Positions 11,688 through 23,287 of a stretch of DNA of 64,000 bases are shown in pieces. The notes beneath the pieces are model-generated. The model was not told the origin of the DNA. It worked only from the letters and a program-made list of their open reading frames with translations, and did not search any database. The stretch's first letter is position 1, and each line of letters starts with the position of its first letter. The stretch comes from Guyanagaster necrorhizus (taxonomy: Eukaryota > Basidiomycota > Agaricomycetes > Agaricales > Physalacriaceae): assembly GCF_019112545.1 (NCBI RefSeq), contig NW_025064916.1, forward strand, positions 192,080-256,079. The letters run 5' to 3'. The translations under genes and the position numbers were made by a program.

Positions 11688-13198
11688 ATGCCTACGCCCG
11701 AGACGCAGACCCAGCACGATTACAACACCGAGGTTCCATATACCAAAGGGCGACCTCTCTACGCCCGAAACTCGTGGTTTGGACGCTTCAGACCACGGCC
11801 CCAGATGCAGCAGATAAACTTACCAGGCGGCGCTGCCTACCGCACCATTAGTGGGATTCTAGGGTTCAAGGAGCAGCAGAGTCTTTTATTATGTGCGTCG
11901 CGAGCATCTAAGCATGCAATGTTTTTTTTCTTCATCTACTAAACGATATCTCTCAGATTTCATCTTTGGAGGTGCCCTTCTTGGATATTGCTTATACCAT
12001 GCTCCGATGATGAATCCGAAGACGATGGAGAAATTGACAGTGCCCGGTAGGCTTATTCTTGTTCTGATATTGTGCGCGCTGTATCCTACGATTGAGTAAC
12101 CCAGGTGAATGGTTTGGGTTCAGCAAGCATGGGTTCAAAGTCGCCTATTCGATGCATATTTTCCTCTCCGTTAGTAAGCTCGATTTAAAGCAAGTCCAAG
12201 GCGATTGATTAGCTAATGGATCATAGTTGGTGGTATATTCGTCCTCCTTCAGTTCATTCCTGCCATCCGGCGTGTAAGTCTCCCGTTCCTCGCGTTCCTA
12301 AACGCATTGACTCGTTGCAGAGGGCCATACTGCTCCATCGTATGAACGGTGAATCCATCGGTTGTCTTCCATTTCCTCGATGCACTAAATCTCATTCCTT
12401 AGGATACTTTGTTCTCCTCTGTTTGATTCCCGCAAACGTTTCCGGTGGAATTGCTGGGTATAGGTCATTTGGAGGAGAGATAAACGCACAGTCTGCTTAC
12501 TACACACTGGGAATAGCTGTCGTCCTCTGTTTTTCTGCTGGCCTCTTTAATGTAAAAAGCAACACCCGAGAACACCGTCGCTGGATGATTCGTACGTTAC
12601 CGGATCTCAGAATTGTTATGCATCATATTCTAACACTCAATTAATGATATCAGGTGGCGTCATCATTTTTAGCTGTGCAATCACCACTCGCATTATAGTC
12701 GTAGTCGCGCGTCTCGTCGTGACCGACATCGGTAATTACCACGCGGTACATATCATGTTTCTTTTTCATTTCGAGTTTGGGAACCCCCCGTTGATCTGGG
12801 CTCCCTTTGATTCTTACAGATCTTCCGTTGCGACGACCTTTTGTCCGTCCTAACGGATCTTTCAACCGTCTCGCAACAGTATCCATCCTGCGTCGCTGAC
12901 GGGGTGGATATCTCGAAGACCTACGTAGCTGTCGTTGCCGATGCCAGAGGTGGCTCCTTAGGATTTGGCTCGTCCACCCGTGTAACGCAAGGCATGGCGC
13001 TATGGTATGCAATGTTAACGCATGGCGTGATGTGCGAAATATATGTACGTACTCCCGTCCTGTCGTACGCAAACCCAGATGATTCATCCATCCTTCTTGT
13101 AGCTTCACATGACCCAGGACGCGAACTACGTTCGCCGAGAGTTTGTCCTCGAACCTAGGCTGGATTCAACCATGGATCTCAGCTACTCCCCTCAGTAG
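11688..13198 (+). CDS. DUF2306 multi-pass membrane protein, copy 1
   Basis: About seven exons. A cytoplasmic N-terminus (MPTPETQTQHDYN..) leads to GILGFKEQQSLL. Helices follow: FIFGGALLGYCLYHAPMM; the conserved HRMNG/YFVLLCLIPANVSGG with the His-Arg-x-Asn-Gly motif typical of DUF2306; YYTLGIAVVLCFSAGLFNVK; NTREHRRWMIR; GGVIIFSCAITTRIIVVVAR. A loop follows (YPSCVADGVDISKTYVAV), then a last helix around GMALWYAMLTHGVMCEIY. The final exon joins at about 13103 to LHMTQDANYVRREFVLEP and stops at 13198. DUF2306 function is not known; a membrane or redox role is only suggested in the family. Start at 11688 is chosen as the only ATG in frame near the conserved region. Confidence 0.85.
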
Positions 13199-14753
13199 TT
13201 TCACCTTGTAGTGCGTAGCTTTATACTTATATTGATATGTTGAATTCGAGCCGACAATACCTGTACATATATTACCTATGTCTTCTTTACCGTGACGAAT
13301 GTTGCCACCGTTCTTGAATTAAAGATGTACGACTTCTTCATCCATTTCATTTTCGTTACCATCTGTAATTACGGATTGATGGTAAATCACTCCCGTAGCA
13401 CATTATACTACGTAGCTTAATGAAATTACCCTGAGTCCGAACAAAGCGATGAAGTAATGCTTCAAATGTTTCGCTGCAGGGTCATTCAGGGTAGTCCTCC
13501 ATCCAAGTATATATAGTTAGCCCTTTGTCACCACAGCTAGGGGGGAATTTATGATAGGGATCTATCTCCTTTCTATCTCTGACGCACAATCAAAATGTTC
13601 CTTAAATGATATTTGCCTATTCGTAACGAAGTGATTTGTGGGCCTAAGAAAACTCTTTTTAACTTTCCCAACATTGCAGCATTGGAAGCGCGTTCGGAGA
13701 TCCACTCGTACAGCGGGCTGTTACAACAAACCAAACAGAATTTACCAAGTTCAAAAAAAAGGACAATTATCTGAATGTTCTTAGGCATCCATACACAAAG
13801 GTGAAAGAGAATAGGATGGAAGTTGCCCCCTGCCGGAAGTCGGTTGGAATACGTTCAATCACTATTCATGCTGTTGAGATGTCCACCTACCGTGTCAGTT
13901 TGATAATGGTTATCATAGGGTACAAGCTACTGTAATACGAATTATGGAACGAACATACTGGCAGCATGTTTAGCACTGGTAAAGGTGCGTATAATGCTTA
14001 TATAACTTCACCAATAATACTCAGTAGCGGCGACATCGACGGGCGCGGCTGCCAAGCGGTGTACGTCAATTAACTGAAGTTCGAATAGAGGATGAGTCGA
14101 GTAACGCTTATCCCAAGGAAGTGTTGGATCCAGAGCGATTCATCAGACGATTGTATGCCCCAGTAGGCATCCCCGTTACCTCCAATGAGGGCATTCGTCG
14201 CACTTATCAGTACACCAAGAGGTCTACGATCTTTGAACTAGTGCCGATTGCGTCGTTAGATGGGATTATTCACATTCAGGACGAACCTAGTCATAGAGAT
14301 CAGAACAGCTAATTCCCCGTTGTACATCCGCAAGTATGAGACACAAGATATGAAAATCTACGAATGAATTACCCAATCAGTAGAAAAACGTTCAGCAGTA
14401 GGTACTACGGATCTCGTGTTTTCGATTCCCCTCCCTTTCTCGGCTAGTTCCTGAGCGATTTTATTTCCGGACGTGGACACTATATAAAAGAGGCGACACA
14501 TGACCGCGACCTGGCGGGTTCCCGATAGCACCGCAAACTCGTACGGACGTTGTGGGGAAGCATTCGTTGGACGCGATCGTGGCAAATTGTACCTCCAGTC
14601 CGGGTTGATTCCAAGCATTTGTTAATGCTCTGAAAAGGTCGGGTCAGGCCGTTCACCAAGGACTGAACCATACACAGTTCGAACCTAATTTTACGTGTGT
14701 TCCTACGAGCAATGCTCGGATTTGAACAGCTTGCAAGCTAAACGAAGGGCGTA
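13199..14753. other. Gene-free stretch
   Basis: I see no domain in any frame. The open frames at 13573-13788 and 14121-14312 resemble nothing known. It includes the 3' ends of both neighbours. Confidence 0.35.
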
Positions 14754-15323
14754 TCATGATAATGGCATGCCTGAGATGACCAGATTTGACCCACCTCCAG
14801 CCTCCAAATACAAATCCATGGAACTGAACGCATATTTCTTAAGCTCCCTCTCCAAGAGCCAGGCATCGTCACAAGTGACGAACCCACAGTCATGGAGCAC
14901 CCACAGTGCATCCAGAAACCACTTTCTTGTGCTCATTTCCATCGGGTTAACGTCCATATCGACTGTAGAGAATGCCGTGATGAGCTCCTGCACGACATCT
15001 TTGAAGCAGCCCAACCCAGACAGATCCCCTAGCCGAACGATCGCGACTATCTCCGGCCAGGCATTCACGTCCTTGTTTGGCTCCATCTCGAACGCCCACC
15101 TCTCCAGAATACCCGTAGAGCCCTGCACGGGGTAGTTGACGACATGGAAGAGCGCTCCCGACTTGCCGATGGGCGTTACTATGCTGTCTGGGACGAAAAA
15201 GGACCAATCCCAGGAAGTATAGTCGCCCCGGAAAGTGAGAATCGCGTAAAGGACACCCGCCTCGAGCTCTGGGACGTTAATAGGCTGTCCCTCCTGCAGT
15301 TCGGCGACAATACCGTTTTCCAT
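14754..15323 (-). CDS. Conserved hypothetical protein, 189 aa, single exon
   Basis: An uninterrupted frame starts at ATG 15323: MENGIVAELQEGQPINVPEL.., WDWSFFVPDSIVTPIGKSG, GALFHVVNYPVQ, ILERWAFEMEP, and a C-terminal part with MSTRKWFLDALWVLHDCG and WLLERELKKYA. The hydrophilic/hydrophobic pattern is soluble, with no signal peptide and no TM helix. The pattern 'x-P-V..GALFHV' plus a later 'R.WF.DALW.L.D.G' recalls small fungal DUF families (DUF7770-like), but I cannot assign it with certainty. Codon use looks like that of a real gene. Confidence 0.65.
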   Translation of the reverse strand: MENGIVAELQEGQPINVPELEAGVLYAILTFRGDYTSWDWSFFVPDSIVTPIGKSGALFHVVNYPVQGSTGILERWAFEMEPNKDVNAWPEIVAIVRLGDLSGLGCFKDVVQELITAFSTVDMDVNPMEMSTRKWFLDALWVLHDCGFVTCDDAWLLERELKKYAFSSMDLYLEAGGGSNLVISGMPLS

Positions 15324-18008
15324 GGGCGAAGAGTCGACGGCGAAGGTGGGTGTCGGGAAGAGAGAGCGGCACCCCTAATTGTGGGAATGAAGTCATATGG
15401 ACCGGCAAAATGTATTTAGACGCGTGTATCTTCTGATCATCCGTGGAATTCTTCTCTGCTTCTACGACGATAAAAAAAAATCCGCAGGTCATTCTAGGGT
15501 TCGACCCTTTCTATTAGATTGAACCTGAAAGTGCGCAATTTTTAAGGGCTATCGTCCTTAATTTCGGCTTGAACAAAGAACTGGAAGCTACTGGAAGAGG
15601 GAACGGGGTGCGAAAAGGGAGGGAAGGACCTATACCTCTCCTTTTCTACTTCCTTCATCTTTGGAGGTCTAATCCAGACTTGAAAGCAGGTTAAAGATTC
15701 AAATCTTGTAGATTGACTTTGTGTAAAGGCAGCGAAGGTATAAAAAAGCGATACCTATTCGCGCTTGCAATAATGGCGTAGCAGTTCCTTAAAGCTCCTG
15801 ATATCAATGAAAGGCGCCAAAGTCAGCAAGTGTAACAACCGTCAGCCACAGACCTTACACTGACCTACAAACCTCTCAATCCACAAGGGAAAAAAAAATC
15901 AAGTCTGCACTTGACAATCAGCATCTGGACGGCGCGGAACCGACTTGCTCGAATGGAAGCAAAAATCAATTAATATCCGAGACCGCGCACAAGTTATTGT
16001 TCATCTCGATGCGTCATAGGCAACGATGGCGAAGAGGTGATTAGACAGTTAGACATCATACGCTGGCAACACGGATCACGGAAGAGATATGGCCCGAGGG
16101 CCGCCGATTGTCTAACAAACGAGCCTCAGCCTGCCTCAGTTCGAAACTGCCATAATTCAAACGAGGCTCCTTCGGATGCCCCTGGAAGCGAATGCTTGGA
16201 TCAGGAAATGTATCCGGGATGCCGCGCCTCTACTTGATATGGATATAAGGCGGGACAATAGATGTACTCATATCAGTTCCTACATGCCGCCGATTATTAT
16301 TGGTTGAGAAGAAAGAGATGGCTACCGTACAACTCGTGAATGCCTTGAGGCTCGGAGGCTCGGATCATCGTGCCGACGTTTTTGAATAACCAAGATGAGC
16401 AAAAACAACGCGACAACTTGGAGAGTAAAACAACCTTACCCATCTGTCACTTTCGAAAAAAAAAACGAATATGAGTGTGAACTTGAATTCGAACCACGTC
16501 AAGACCCCATTAAATCGTAGTCGAGCTCTTAACTTGACATTACACGTTTTAAAAAAAAGCTGTTACAGTAAAAATGGGGGTCACATCAATGATCAGTCAT
16601 TCGTGTTATAGATATGGAGTTGCGACTTGCCTATGACATACTGATGTAAGTACTTCTCGAGTCAACAGTCCGGGCCCCTTTGATTTGTTCAGATTCCCCA
16701 TGGCTTTGAACGGACAAACTGTCGTTGGATCGACTCGTCCGGGATATAATTCTCCTCGGGATGAGAACCGCGGGCGGGGTTCGTAGCTCGGCCTCAGTGA
16801 TATTCAGCCCACTGCTCCACAAACAATGTAGCACACCGGAAGTCTAGCAGGCACATCCTTCAGTGTGAAACATGCGAAAGTCGGGGTTCCACGTACAGCA
16901 GTGCGACACCAATATCGTCCTTGACGGACAATGCTTCAACTTTCCCTTCCGAGCGAATGTGTATTTCCGCCACAAAAAAGTTCGTTAATTTGCGAGAAAC
17001 TTGAATTTCGTTGATCGCTTTCGCGACTTTGAAAGTAACAATCAATTCTTGACCTGACAAGAGTATGTTGGTCGCGCTGCAACGTGTAACAGCGTAGGCA
17101 CAGAGAAGACAAGAAGCCGCTACTCACGGAGAAGTACATCAACTTCCCTTAAGCCTAAGTATCTTCCTCTCTCCCGGGCGGCATAACTTCAGAGATCCGC
17201 ACCCCATTCCTGAACCCGACCTTAGCCTCTCTATCATTCCGCGACAGTCGGTCCAACAGTGGTGTAAAGAGGTCAGAATCAGAAGCACCTCGAGAAACAG
17301 CCCGGTTCCGCTAGACTTGACCGCATGATTAAGAAGATCGGTGCAGTACCAACAAACTGCAGGTCCATCGTAGTAGATAGCGAGGAGGAATTATTTAAAT
17401 GGTGTAAAAGGGTCAAAGACTGCGGCTGTTGCCGCTAAACTCAGCCGATTGATTGATCCGGCGACTCGCGCTCAGTTTCTCTAGCCCGAACTCGCTTAGA
17501 CTTAGCGGTGGACTTGGCGAGCCTAGGTCCTGGCTCAGAGTAGTTCGAGAGGACAGGATCATCGAGCCGGACAGTCATGGGATACATGCCGCAGCAGCTA
17601 CTTAGACTTTTAAGCCTTCATTTGGTCGTCATTAACCCACTAGTTTGACGGCTAGCAGGTTACGTACCCTTGTCAGAGCATAGGTGCTTTTGATTCTTAT
17701 ATTCATTGGCATTTGTGACTCATCCGGAGAGTGTTCTACGAAAAAGGGATTCATCGAGTACGAAAGAAGCAAAGTGATTGGATGTATACCAGACATGGCG
17801 CGGCATCATCGTAGCCAACTTGGGGCGGATTGAGTTTGATAGGACCTTCACGCTGATGCAAATTTTAAAAAATTAGGTTTGCTGCTGTGCAGACAGCGAT
17901 ACTTGCGCTATGCCTGGCGAGGGTGGATGCACGAGGGAAAAAATGGCTCTTCGAGATGCGAAACGAAGCATTCAGATCACCCCACTACAGAGCAGAACAA
18001 AACCAATA
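15324..18008. other. Long gene-poor stretch with one possible orphan exon
   Basis: 2.7 kb without a recognised gene. A minus-strand frame at about 17051-16860 (GQELIVTFKVAKAINEIQVS..VEALSVKDDIGVALLYVEP) has amphipathic beta-rich character and could be an exon or a relic, but nothing upstream or downstream supports a gene. Short poly-A/T runs occur near 15470, 15890, 16455 and 16550. Confidence 0.3.
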
Positions 18009-19234
18009 TTAATCTTCGTCATCCGTGCAAACCACGAGAATGCCTCTTTCCAGGGCCAACGGAAACCTACTATCCGTCAACGCCTGAGCGTGGAGGAGCC
18101 CTTCTTTCGTGGTTTCCTCACCCGATATCTTGACCCTCAGCTCACACAACCGCGAAAGATCGGGGCGGCTTAAAACATCGTCCAACCGCATCCACAATAG
18201 CCACATTTCGTCCACTTCCCGGAGCTCACTGTCTTCCCAGCATTTGAGCTTCAGCTCGAGAGACTGGAGCGACGAAGCTTTGTCCATGGAGGAGAGCGAA
18301 CCGATGAGCCATCTCAAAATGCACAAGTCGATCCTCGCGAGGTCGTCCTTATACCATATTTCCATAGACAACGACTCTAAGCCGGTTAAAGCAAGCGCAG
18401 GAGGATTGGGCCAATGACGTACTGTAGGCAGTGGGACTCGTGTAAGTGTTCATAAAGCCAAACCAACCAAGGGAGAAACGTGCACGTACCATCCCACTGG
18501 ATCTCTAACAGTCGCAAATGCTTCAGCGAGCCTGCAATGCGTGTGAGTTTGGATAGAACGTGCAAATCCTTCTCTGACGGTTTGTCTACCTCGAGGTACT
18601 GCAACGTGTCGACGTATACCGACCGCAGTCCCGCGTGAAAGAAGGACGGAAGCAAATGCAGATTCCCGTCGACCTCGATGACCATTCTCTCAAGGGCCGG
18701 TCCGCGACGCGTAGGAAGAAGCGGACTGAAAGGCGGGCCTTCTTGATCGTAGTAGAAAGCATCCAGAGAGAACTCCTTGAGCGCCAACAGCTGGAAAACG
18801 TGAGCGTGAAGGTCGCATATTTTCGCGAGTTTGATGAATTGTATTTTCAGTGAAGTCAAATTGGCCATCAAGGGAAGTACAGGGGCCAGGATTAAATGCA
18901 CGGTGGTGCCACGGATTCTTGTGTCCCTGACACATGATAGTAGGTTCGGGGAAGCTTTGGTCATCTCGACGAATCGCGTGGCGATATTGATTCTGTTTCG
19001 AATATCAATGGTGCGAAACAGGTGCATCCGCGTCCGCGGGTAGAAGACACGGCAGACTGATGAGCAGGAAATGAGAGTACGAGTGTCATTCCACAAATAG
19101 TCAATAATTTCTTCAATGATCTCCGGTGGGATGCAGGGTATAGAGACCTAAAGATTTCAGTCAGCATTGAAGTCAACAACTACCATAGATCAACTTACGG
19201 AGCGTTGTCGACTAGAGGCGTCGTTTCGCCACAT
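18009..19234 (-). CDS. F-box protein
   Basis: Three exons. Exon 1 is short (ATG 19234, MWRNDASSRQRS). Exon 2 begins with the F-box: IPCIPPEIIEEIIDYLWND, then RTLISCSSVCRVFYPRTRMH and LFRTIDI. The LRR-like body (LPLMANLTSLKIQFI, LKEFSLDAFYYD) follows. An intron with donor GTACGT lies at about 18490 and its acceptor at about 18423. Exon 3 gives RHWPNPPALALTGLESLS..EIWYKDDLARIDLCIL and ends at 18009 after VVCTDDED. The likely role is SCF ubiquitin-ligase substrate receptor. All joins are in frame, so the gene appears intact. A decayed relative lies at 31490-31900. Confidence 0.8.
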
Positions 19235-19737
19235 TTTCTCTGTATTGGATGGGTACTCCTATCAGATATGAATCAAAATCGAACCATTACATCTGGTGAA
19301 ATTCTTACTTGTGCAACGTGAGCGCTATGGTCAACGAAGGTAAAGTACAAACAGAAAATAATTGCCGAAGGCTACGGTGATTGCCGCGTTCAGTCTAGAG
19401 CACGGCATGGTAAGCCGCGTCAGGTACTACCTTCGGAATCAGACTTAATTATCACTGAAAACGACGCTGGCGATAGCATCGTCCTGGTGGGACTAGCCTC
19501 TACGAGAATATTCCGTGGCCATTGCAGTTGTTAGCGTTACCTTGTTCATTCTTTGTCTTGGCAACATGTACTCTCATCCTAGAAAAACAACAGCCTATTG
19601 TTCTGTTTATATACATAATACGCTCTCGAAGACAGCTGTGTCGCCCATCTCGTTCCATCATTAACCACGTCCCCCATCCATGTCGACTGGTCGCTGAAGA
19701 GGCTTCTTCTTCTATTCATCCTGACTTCAGGATTCGT
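19235..19737. other. Gene-free spacer left of duplication block B
   Basis: No gene recognised. The homology with the right-hand copy begins only near 19738. Confidence 0.4.
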
Positions 19738-20098
19738 GATTCGCTTGGAGTGCCGCAGATTGCAGCAAACACAAACTTCGACGCCTTCAAATGGTGATGT
19801 GTTTTCGTCGAATCGAAGACAAGGACTGCTATGTGGTCGCTGTTGGTTTAGTCTTGTTGCGATCCTAGATCATGAAAGGCGGTTGAAACCTGCAGCTGTG
19901 ACTCATAACCTTTCAGCATATTCACTGATATATATGTTCTGATTCATGATAATGAAAGACACAAGTTGTATTATTTGTATCCTTCATACTGATTCAATGT
20001 CCAAAATGAAAAAGTGGTGTACAAAACGAAAGAGTGGTGTCCAAAACGAAATAGCCAAAATGCAATAGTAGTATCTGGATAGTAGCAAACATACAAAC

Positions 20099-21298
20099 TT
20101 AACTCCGGTATCCTCTGGAGACTGTCAACAACCCACGGCTTTCAACTTGTTCAAAGTACGCAGCATATTTGATCACCAATCCCTCCAGCTTGCCTTCCCA
20201 CAACGGCCACTTGGATTTCTCTTCTTCTTCTTCTCTCCACCACTCGTGCGGGGCTGCGCTTAACACGAGCTCAACCTTGGTCAATTCCATCTTCGATAGA
20301 ACTGCATCGAGCTCTGCCCACTTGTGCGGACTCCCAGATATGCCAATCAGGTCATACTCCAATTCGACCTCCTTTAAGCACCCCCCTTGGGCTTTGTGTA
20401 GCAGGTGTATGAGCCAATCTGTCAGCTCGTCGTAGTGTTTGCCTTTATCCGCCAGATTCCAGTGCCAGGGGGTGATCACAAGCAAACGAAGCCTAGTAAC
20501 ATTTTGGATATCCGGAACAGGTTTCCTTGGATCGGAGGCTCCCACTAGAAACAACTCATCCAGGTGCGTATAAGGAATCACGTCGTATTGTGGGATGTTC
20601 CACACCGGATAGTAAAGTGGGTAGGTAAGCCGTCGAATACGGGATGGCGTGGAGAGGAGCGGGAGGAGGCACTTGATAGTACGCACGTCCAACTGGCTGG
20701 CGGCTTGGGTAATCACTAATTCTTCAAGGTCAAGAGAAACTTCAGACGATGAAGATTTCTCTTCAACAACGTATACGTCGCATAGTGCTAGCTTGTTTAA
20801 TTTGTGGAACCCCCCGAGGAAGGTGCCAAGGTTCGTCACAGAACAATGCTTCATTTCCAATTCCTCGACTTCAGGCCAGATGATATTAATGCCAACCAGT
20901 CTCACCTGGACAAGATGTAAGGACGTCAAGTTCTTCATCATTGCAAAGACAGTAGGCAGCTGCGGTTCGGAGGCGATCCATCTTTGAGAGGAGCCTAGGA
21001 ACCAGACGGCATTTTCGCTCAAGGTAAGACTCCTTACAAGTGGCAGGGCATTTTGGCACTTCTCCAAGAAATTTTCGCAGTGATTGAACCACCGATGTGG
21101 GATGAAATCGAAGCATATGGCACGGAATAGATGATAACGGCTGCGGCCGACAAGTTGGCGACAGGATAATGCGCAAGCTGTGAGAGAGAAAACGTCATCG
21201 GAAAGAGCATCAATTATTTGATCCGTGAGTTCTGGCGGTAATCTAGGTGTCCAAACTGTAGGTTGTAGGGTAGATTGTGAGGTAGTCATGGTGGTCAT
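20099..21298 (-). CDS. F-box protein, block B paralogue 1
   Basis: A single exon of 399 aa from ATG 21298; a second in-frame ATG follows three codons later. The F-box runs about residues 20-60: WTPRLPPELTDQIIDALSDD, then SLTACALSCRQLVGRSRYHL and FRAICFDFI. LRR-like segments follow (LPLVRSLTLSENAVW, NLTSLHLVQVRLVG, EELEMKHCSVTNLG). The C-terminus is acidic/lysine-rich (EWWREEEEEKSKWPLWEG). It is the sister of 46382-47566. The central stretch from KCLLPLLSTPSRIRR to PDIQNVTRL is identical between the two, while the first and last thirds differ at many positions. Probable SCF adaptor. Confidence 0.85.
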   Translation of the reverse strand: MTTMTTSQSTLQPTVWTPRLPPELTDQIIDALSDDVFSLTACALSCRQLVGRSRYHLFRAICFDFIPHRWFNHCENFLEKCQNALPLVRSLTLSENAVWFLGSSQRWIASEPQLPTVFAMMKNLTSLHLVQVRLVGINIIWPEVEELEMKHCSVTNLGTFLGGFHKLNKLALCDVYVVEEKSSSSEVSLDLEELVITQAASQLDVRTIKCLLPLLSTPSRIRRLTYPLYYPVWNIPQYDVIPYTHLDELFLVGASDPRKPVPDIQNVTRLRLLVITPWHWNLADKGKHYDELTDWLIHLLHKAQGGCLKEVELEYDLIGISGSPHKWAELDAVLSKMELTKVELVLSAAPHEWWREEEEEKSKWPLWEGKLEGLVIKYAAYFEQVESRGLLTVSRGYRS

Positions 21299-21488
21299 GG
21301 ACAAAGTTCAGGGCAGGGGCTTTGAGGTCCCTCTCTTTTTAAATACCATGAGAGACAAAAGTTTCATGTGATAAAATGCGCCCCAGACATCTGAGAGTTT
21401 GACATTTGATTGATCGAAATTCACAAGATTCATGTCCACTCTGGTATACATCGCTAATATTAGTAGCATACTTCACATCTATCGAACC

Positions 21489-22265
21489 TCACAAGAACGT
21501 ATACCCCTTGCTTCTCGAGAAGTCAACCCCATTCTTCAACTGTTCCAATATTAAGAATATGAGGATCGTCGTCGGTTGCAGACGAGTCCAAGCTGGCAAC
21601 CAGCCCTTAAACATGAACATTGGACCCTCGTTCTTCAAGGAAGCCTTGATGACACCAAGAGTAGACTAAACACAGAGAATCAGATCAGCCAGAACAAGAA
21701 GATCGAAAAGCTCACATTCGATCCTGGTCCTGATGCATTCATGATGCGACTCTAACGATGTGTCCTGTCAGGCCCCGTTGCGTGAATCGAAAAGAGTACA
21801 AACCTTTAATACATCAGCGGGAGAGCAGACCGTCGTCGCAACGGTACCCTACATAGGCTTAGCATACGGAACGCACAAGGTAAGGGTCTACGAACAGCAG
21901 CAAAGCTCGCCGTGAAATGGCAAAGAATGTTGTCGTGGAATACGGAGTCTTCAAGAGCTCAGCCTTGAAGAAATCATATCTGATGACATGTTTAAAGACT
22001 GTGTGGCGCGAGCAAAGGTATACCCGTATGAAGCAAGCTGACTTGCGTTCATTAGAACGGAACGGAATACGTTGGGTCCCACTTCACGACCAAGAGCGGA
22101 AACACCCTCTTCACGGACCATCTAACAGAATCTGATAAGTTGTCATGGACGAGAGATTACGAGCAGTTTTCCCCTAAATAGTGCATCGATGCAGTTCTTG
22201 TAGTTGAATCTCTTCTCCGGTGGTTTCGTGAAATCTCCCTGGAGACGCATCATGACGATCTCTAA
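21489..22265 (-). pseudogene. Mitochondrial dicarboxylate carrier (DIC1-like) relic, block B copy 1
   Basis: The exons read IVMMRLQGDFTKPPEKRFNY, MVREEGVSALGREVGPNVFR, VLMNASQLASY, YDFFKAELLKTPY and, in another frame, HDNILCHFTASFAA. Then come GTVATTVCSPADVLK, SRIMNASGPGSN and NEGPMFMFKGWLPAWTRLQP, and the frame ends at 21489. This is the C-terminal two thirds of DIC1 with its introns. Defects: the first third is missing, one base is lost after TPY (also in copy 2), and the donor after DALFR is GG instead of GT. Not functional as read. Confidence 0.8.
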
Positions 22266-22303
22266 AAACGTGAGAAAGATGCGTGCACCTCGGGACATGA
22301 CGC

Positions 22304-22967
22304 CATTTGATGTGTTTCTTCTTCTCTCCGTCAGTGAATCACCAAACCTGTTTGACCAGGTCCATCTCAGGTTCCGAAGTTTCTTGTTCTATGCCCATGC
22401 CGCTACCTTTGTCCCAAAGCTTTCCTGTTAATCCTATCACAGTATTGGGTGAGCATCACTTCGTGTGGAAGAGTACCTTCATCTAAGAAATTTACCAAGC
22501 GTACAGTTCTCTGTTTGTCTAGCGATGAATTACTTTGTCAAACGAAACCAACGACGGAGCGAGTCCAACGAGACAACTTCTACTGAGTGCCACCACCTGA
22601 ATATAACATATCATTATCAGAGGCTCGAAAAATTGGCGAACGATGAGGGGTCACCGGAAGCTAGGAACCTAGTACCAGCACTGATGAAGTTGACTTGTCA
22701 CTCCTCTGCCGGACGTTCGACAAGATCGAGCGCCTCCCTCTCTTTTGTAGCGATTTGTGAAATATACGAATTCCAAGTGTCGTTTTTCTGTCTTTGACGG
22801 TCATAAATCTGCAGGCAAATACTCTTTGGCAAAGGGCAACGGCCGGAATACGAGTCGTTCAACTTGGTGATAGCTTCCGCGCCTATACTATAGAGTGAGG
22901 AGAGTCATTGTAGATCCTGAACGTCCTGGCGATACGAGATTTCGAGACCAGAACGAAGTCGGTAAGT
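22304..22967. other. Unassigned stretch right of block B copy 1
   Basis: The homology to the other block stops at 22303. An open frame at 22465-22797 has no recognised domain. Confidence 0.3.
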
Positions 22968-22984
22968 ATGGTTATAATACCTCA

Positions 22985-23140
22985 GACTTCGGCTTCTCGT
23001 GCATATGAGTCAAATCAAGGTTATTATCAGTTGTCTTCAACAAGGGGAACCATCACTACTAGCAACTCGGAGAAGACATTCCCCAAAGGCAGGACAGGGG
23101 CATCCATGGGGAAATTATGCTCAGGATACTGGATGTCTCC
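22985..23140 (+). pseudogene. Pectinesterase (CE8) fragment with internal deletion
   Basis: The frame reads AYESNQGYY, then directly LSSTRGTITTSNSEKTF and PKGRTGASMGKLCS. It corresponds to AYGSNQSYY and to VVINKATITTSSSATTSLKG plus RPWEDYAR of the intact gene at 43521-44940. The sequence between those two points in the gene (about 330 bp, with the QDT and DYIFG catalytic motifs) is absent here. The intron-derived 'TCAG' just before the second exon is still present at the junction. Confidence 0.75.
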
Positions 23141-23287
23141 TTCACACTATGTTTTGAGTGACTAGGCTCCAACTCCCCTGTACCATCCCCATCCCATATA
23201 GGTATTGGCTCATCTGAAAACTAAGCAGGGCAGTCAATATGTTCAGGAATCCGGAGGAGATTTCCAGCTCCGCTTTTAGGGACAGAC

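Larger units (their letters stand above)
7603..13198 (+). repeat. Inverted segmental duplication, arm 1
   Basis: Gene pair kinase-ARM (minus) and DUF2306 (plus) corresponds to 50908-56686 read on the opposite strand. Homology is clear at the protein level; the intergenic parts look diverged, so the event is older than block B. Confidence 0.8.
19738..22303 (+). repeat. Direct segmental duplication, block B copy 1
   Basis: Nearly the same sequence recurs in the same orientation at 46071-48572. It begins at ATTCGCTTGGAGTGCCGCAG (here) / ATTCGCTTGGAATGCTGCAG (other copy) and ends at GGGACATGACGC in both. It carries an intact F-box gene and a relic of a mitochondrial dicarboxylate carrier. Indels and substitutions are spread along its length, so it is not a very recent copy. 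Confidence 0.9.

Noticed and set aside
14121..14312. Short frame near 14.1 kb considered as a gene
   Set aside because: No ATG start that fits, no domain, no splice partner.
23190..23260. Resemblance of CTGAAAACTAAGCAGGG to part of 5S rRNA
   Set aside because: Only about 15 bases match; the conserved 5S ends and internal control region are absent.
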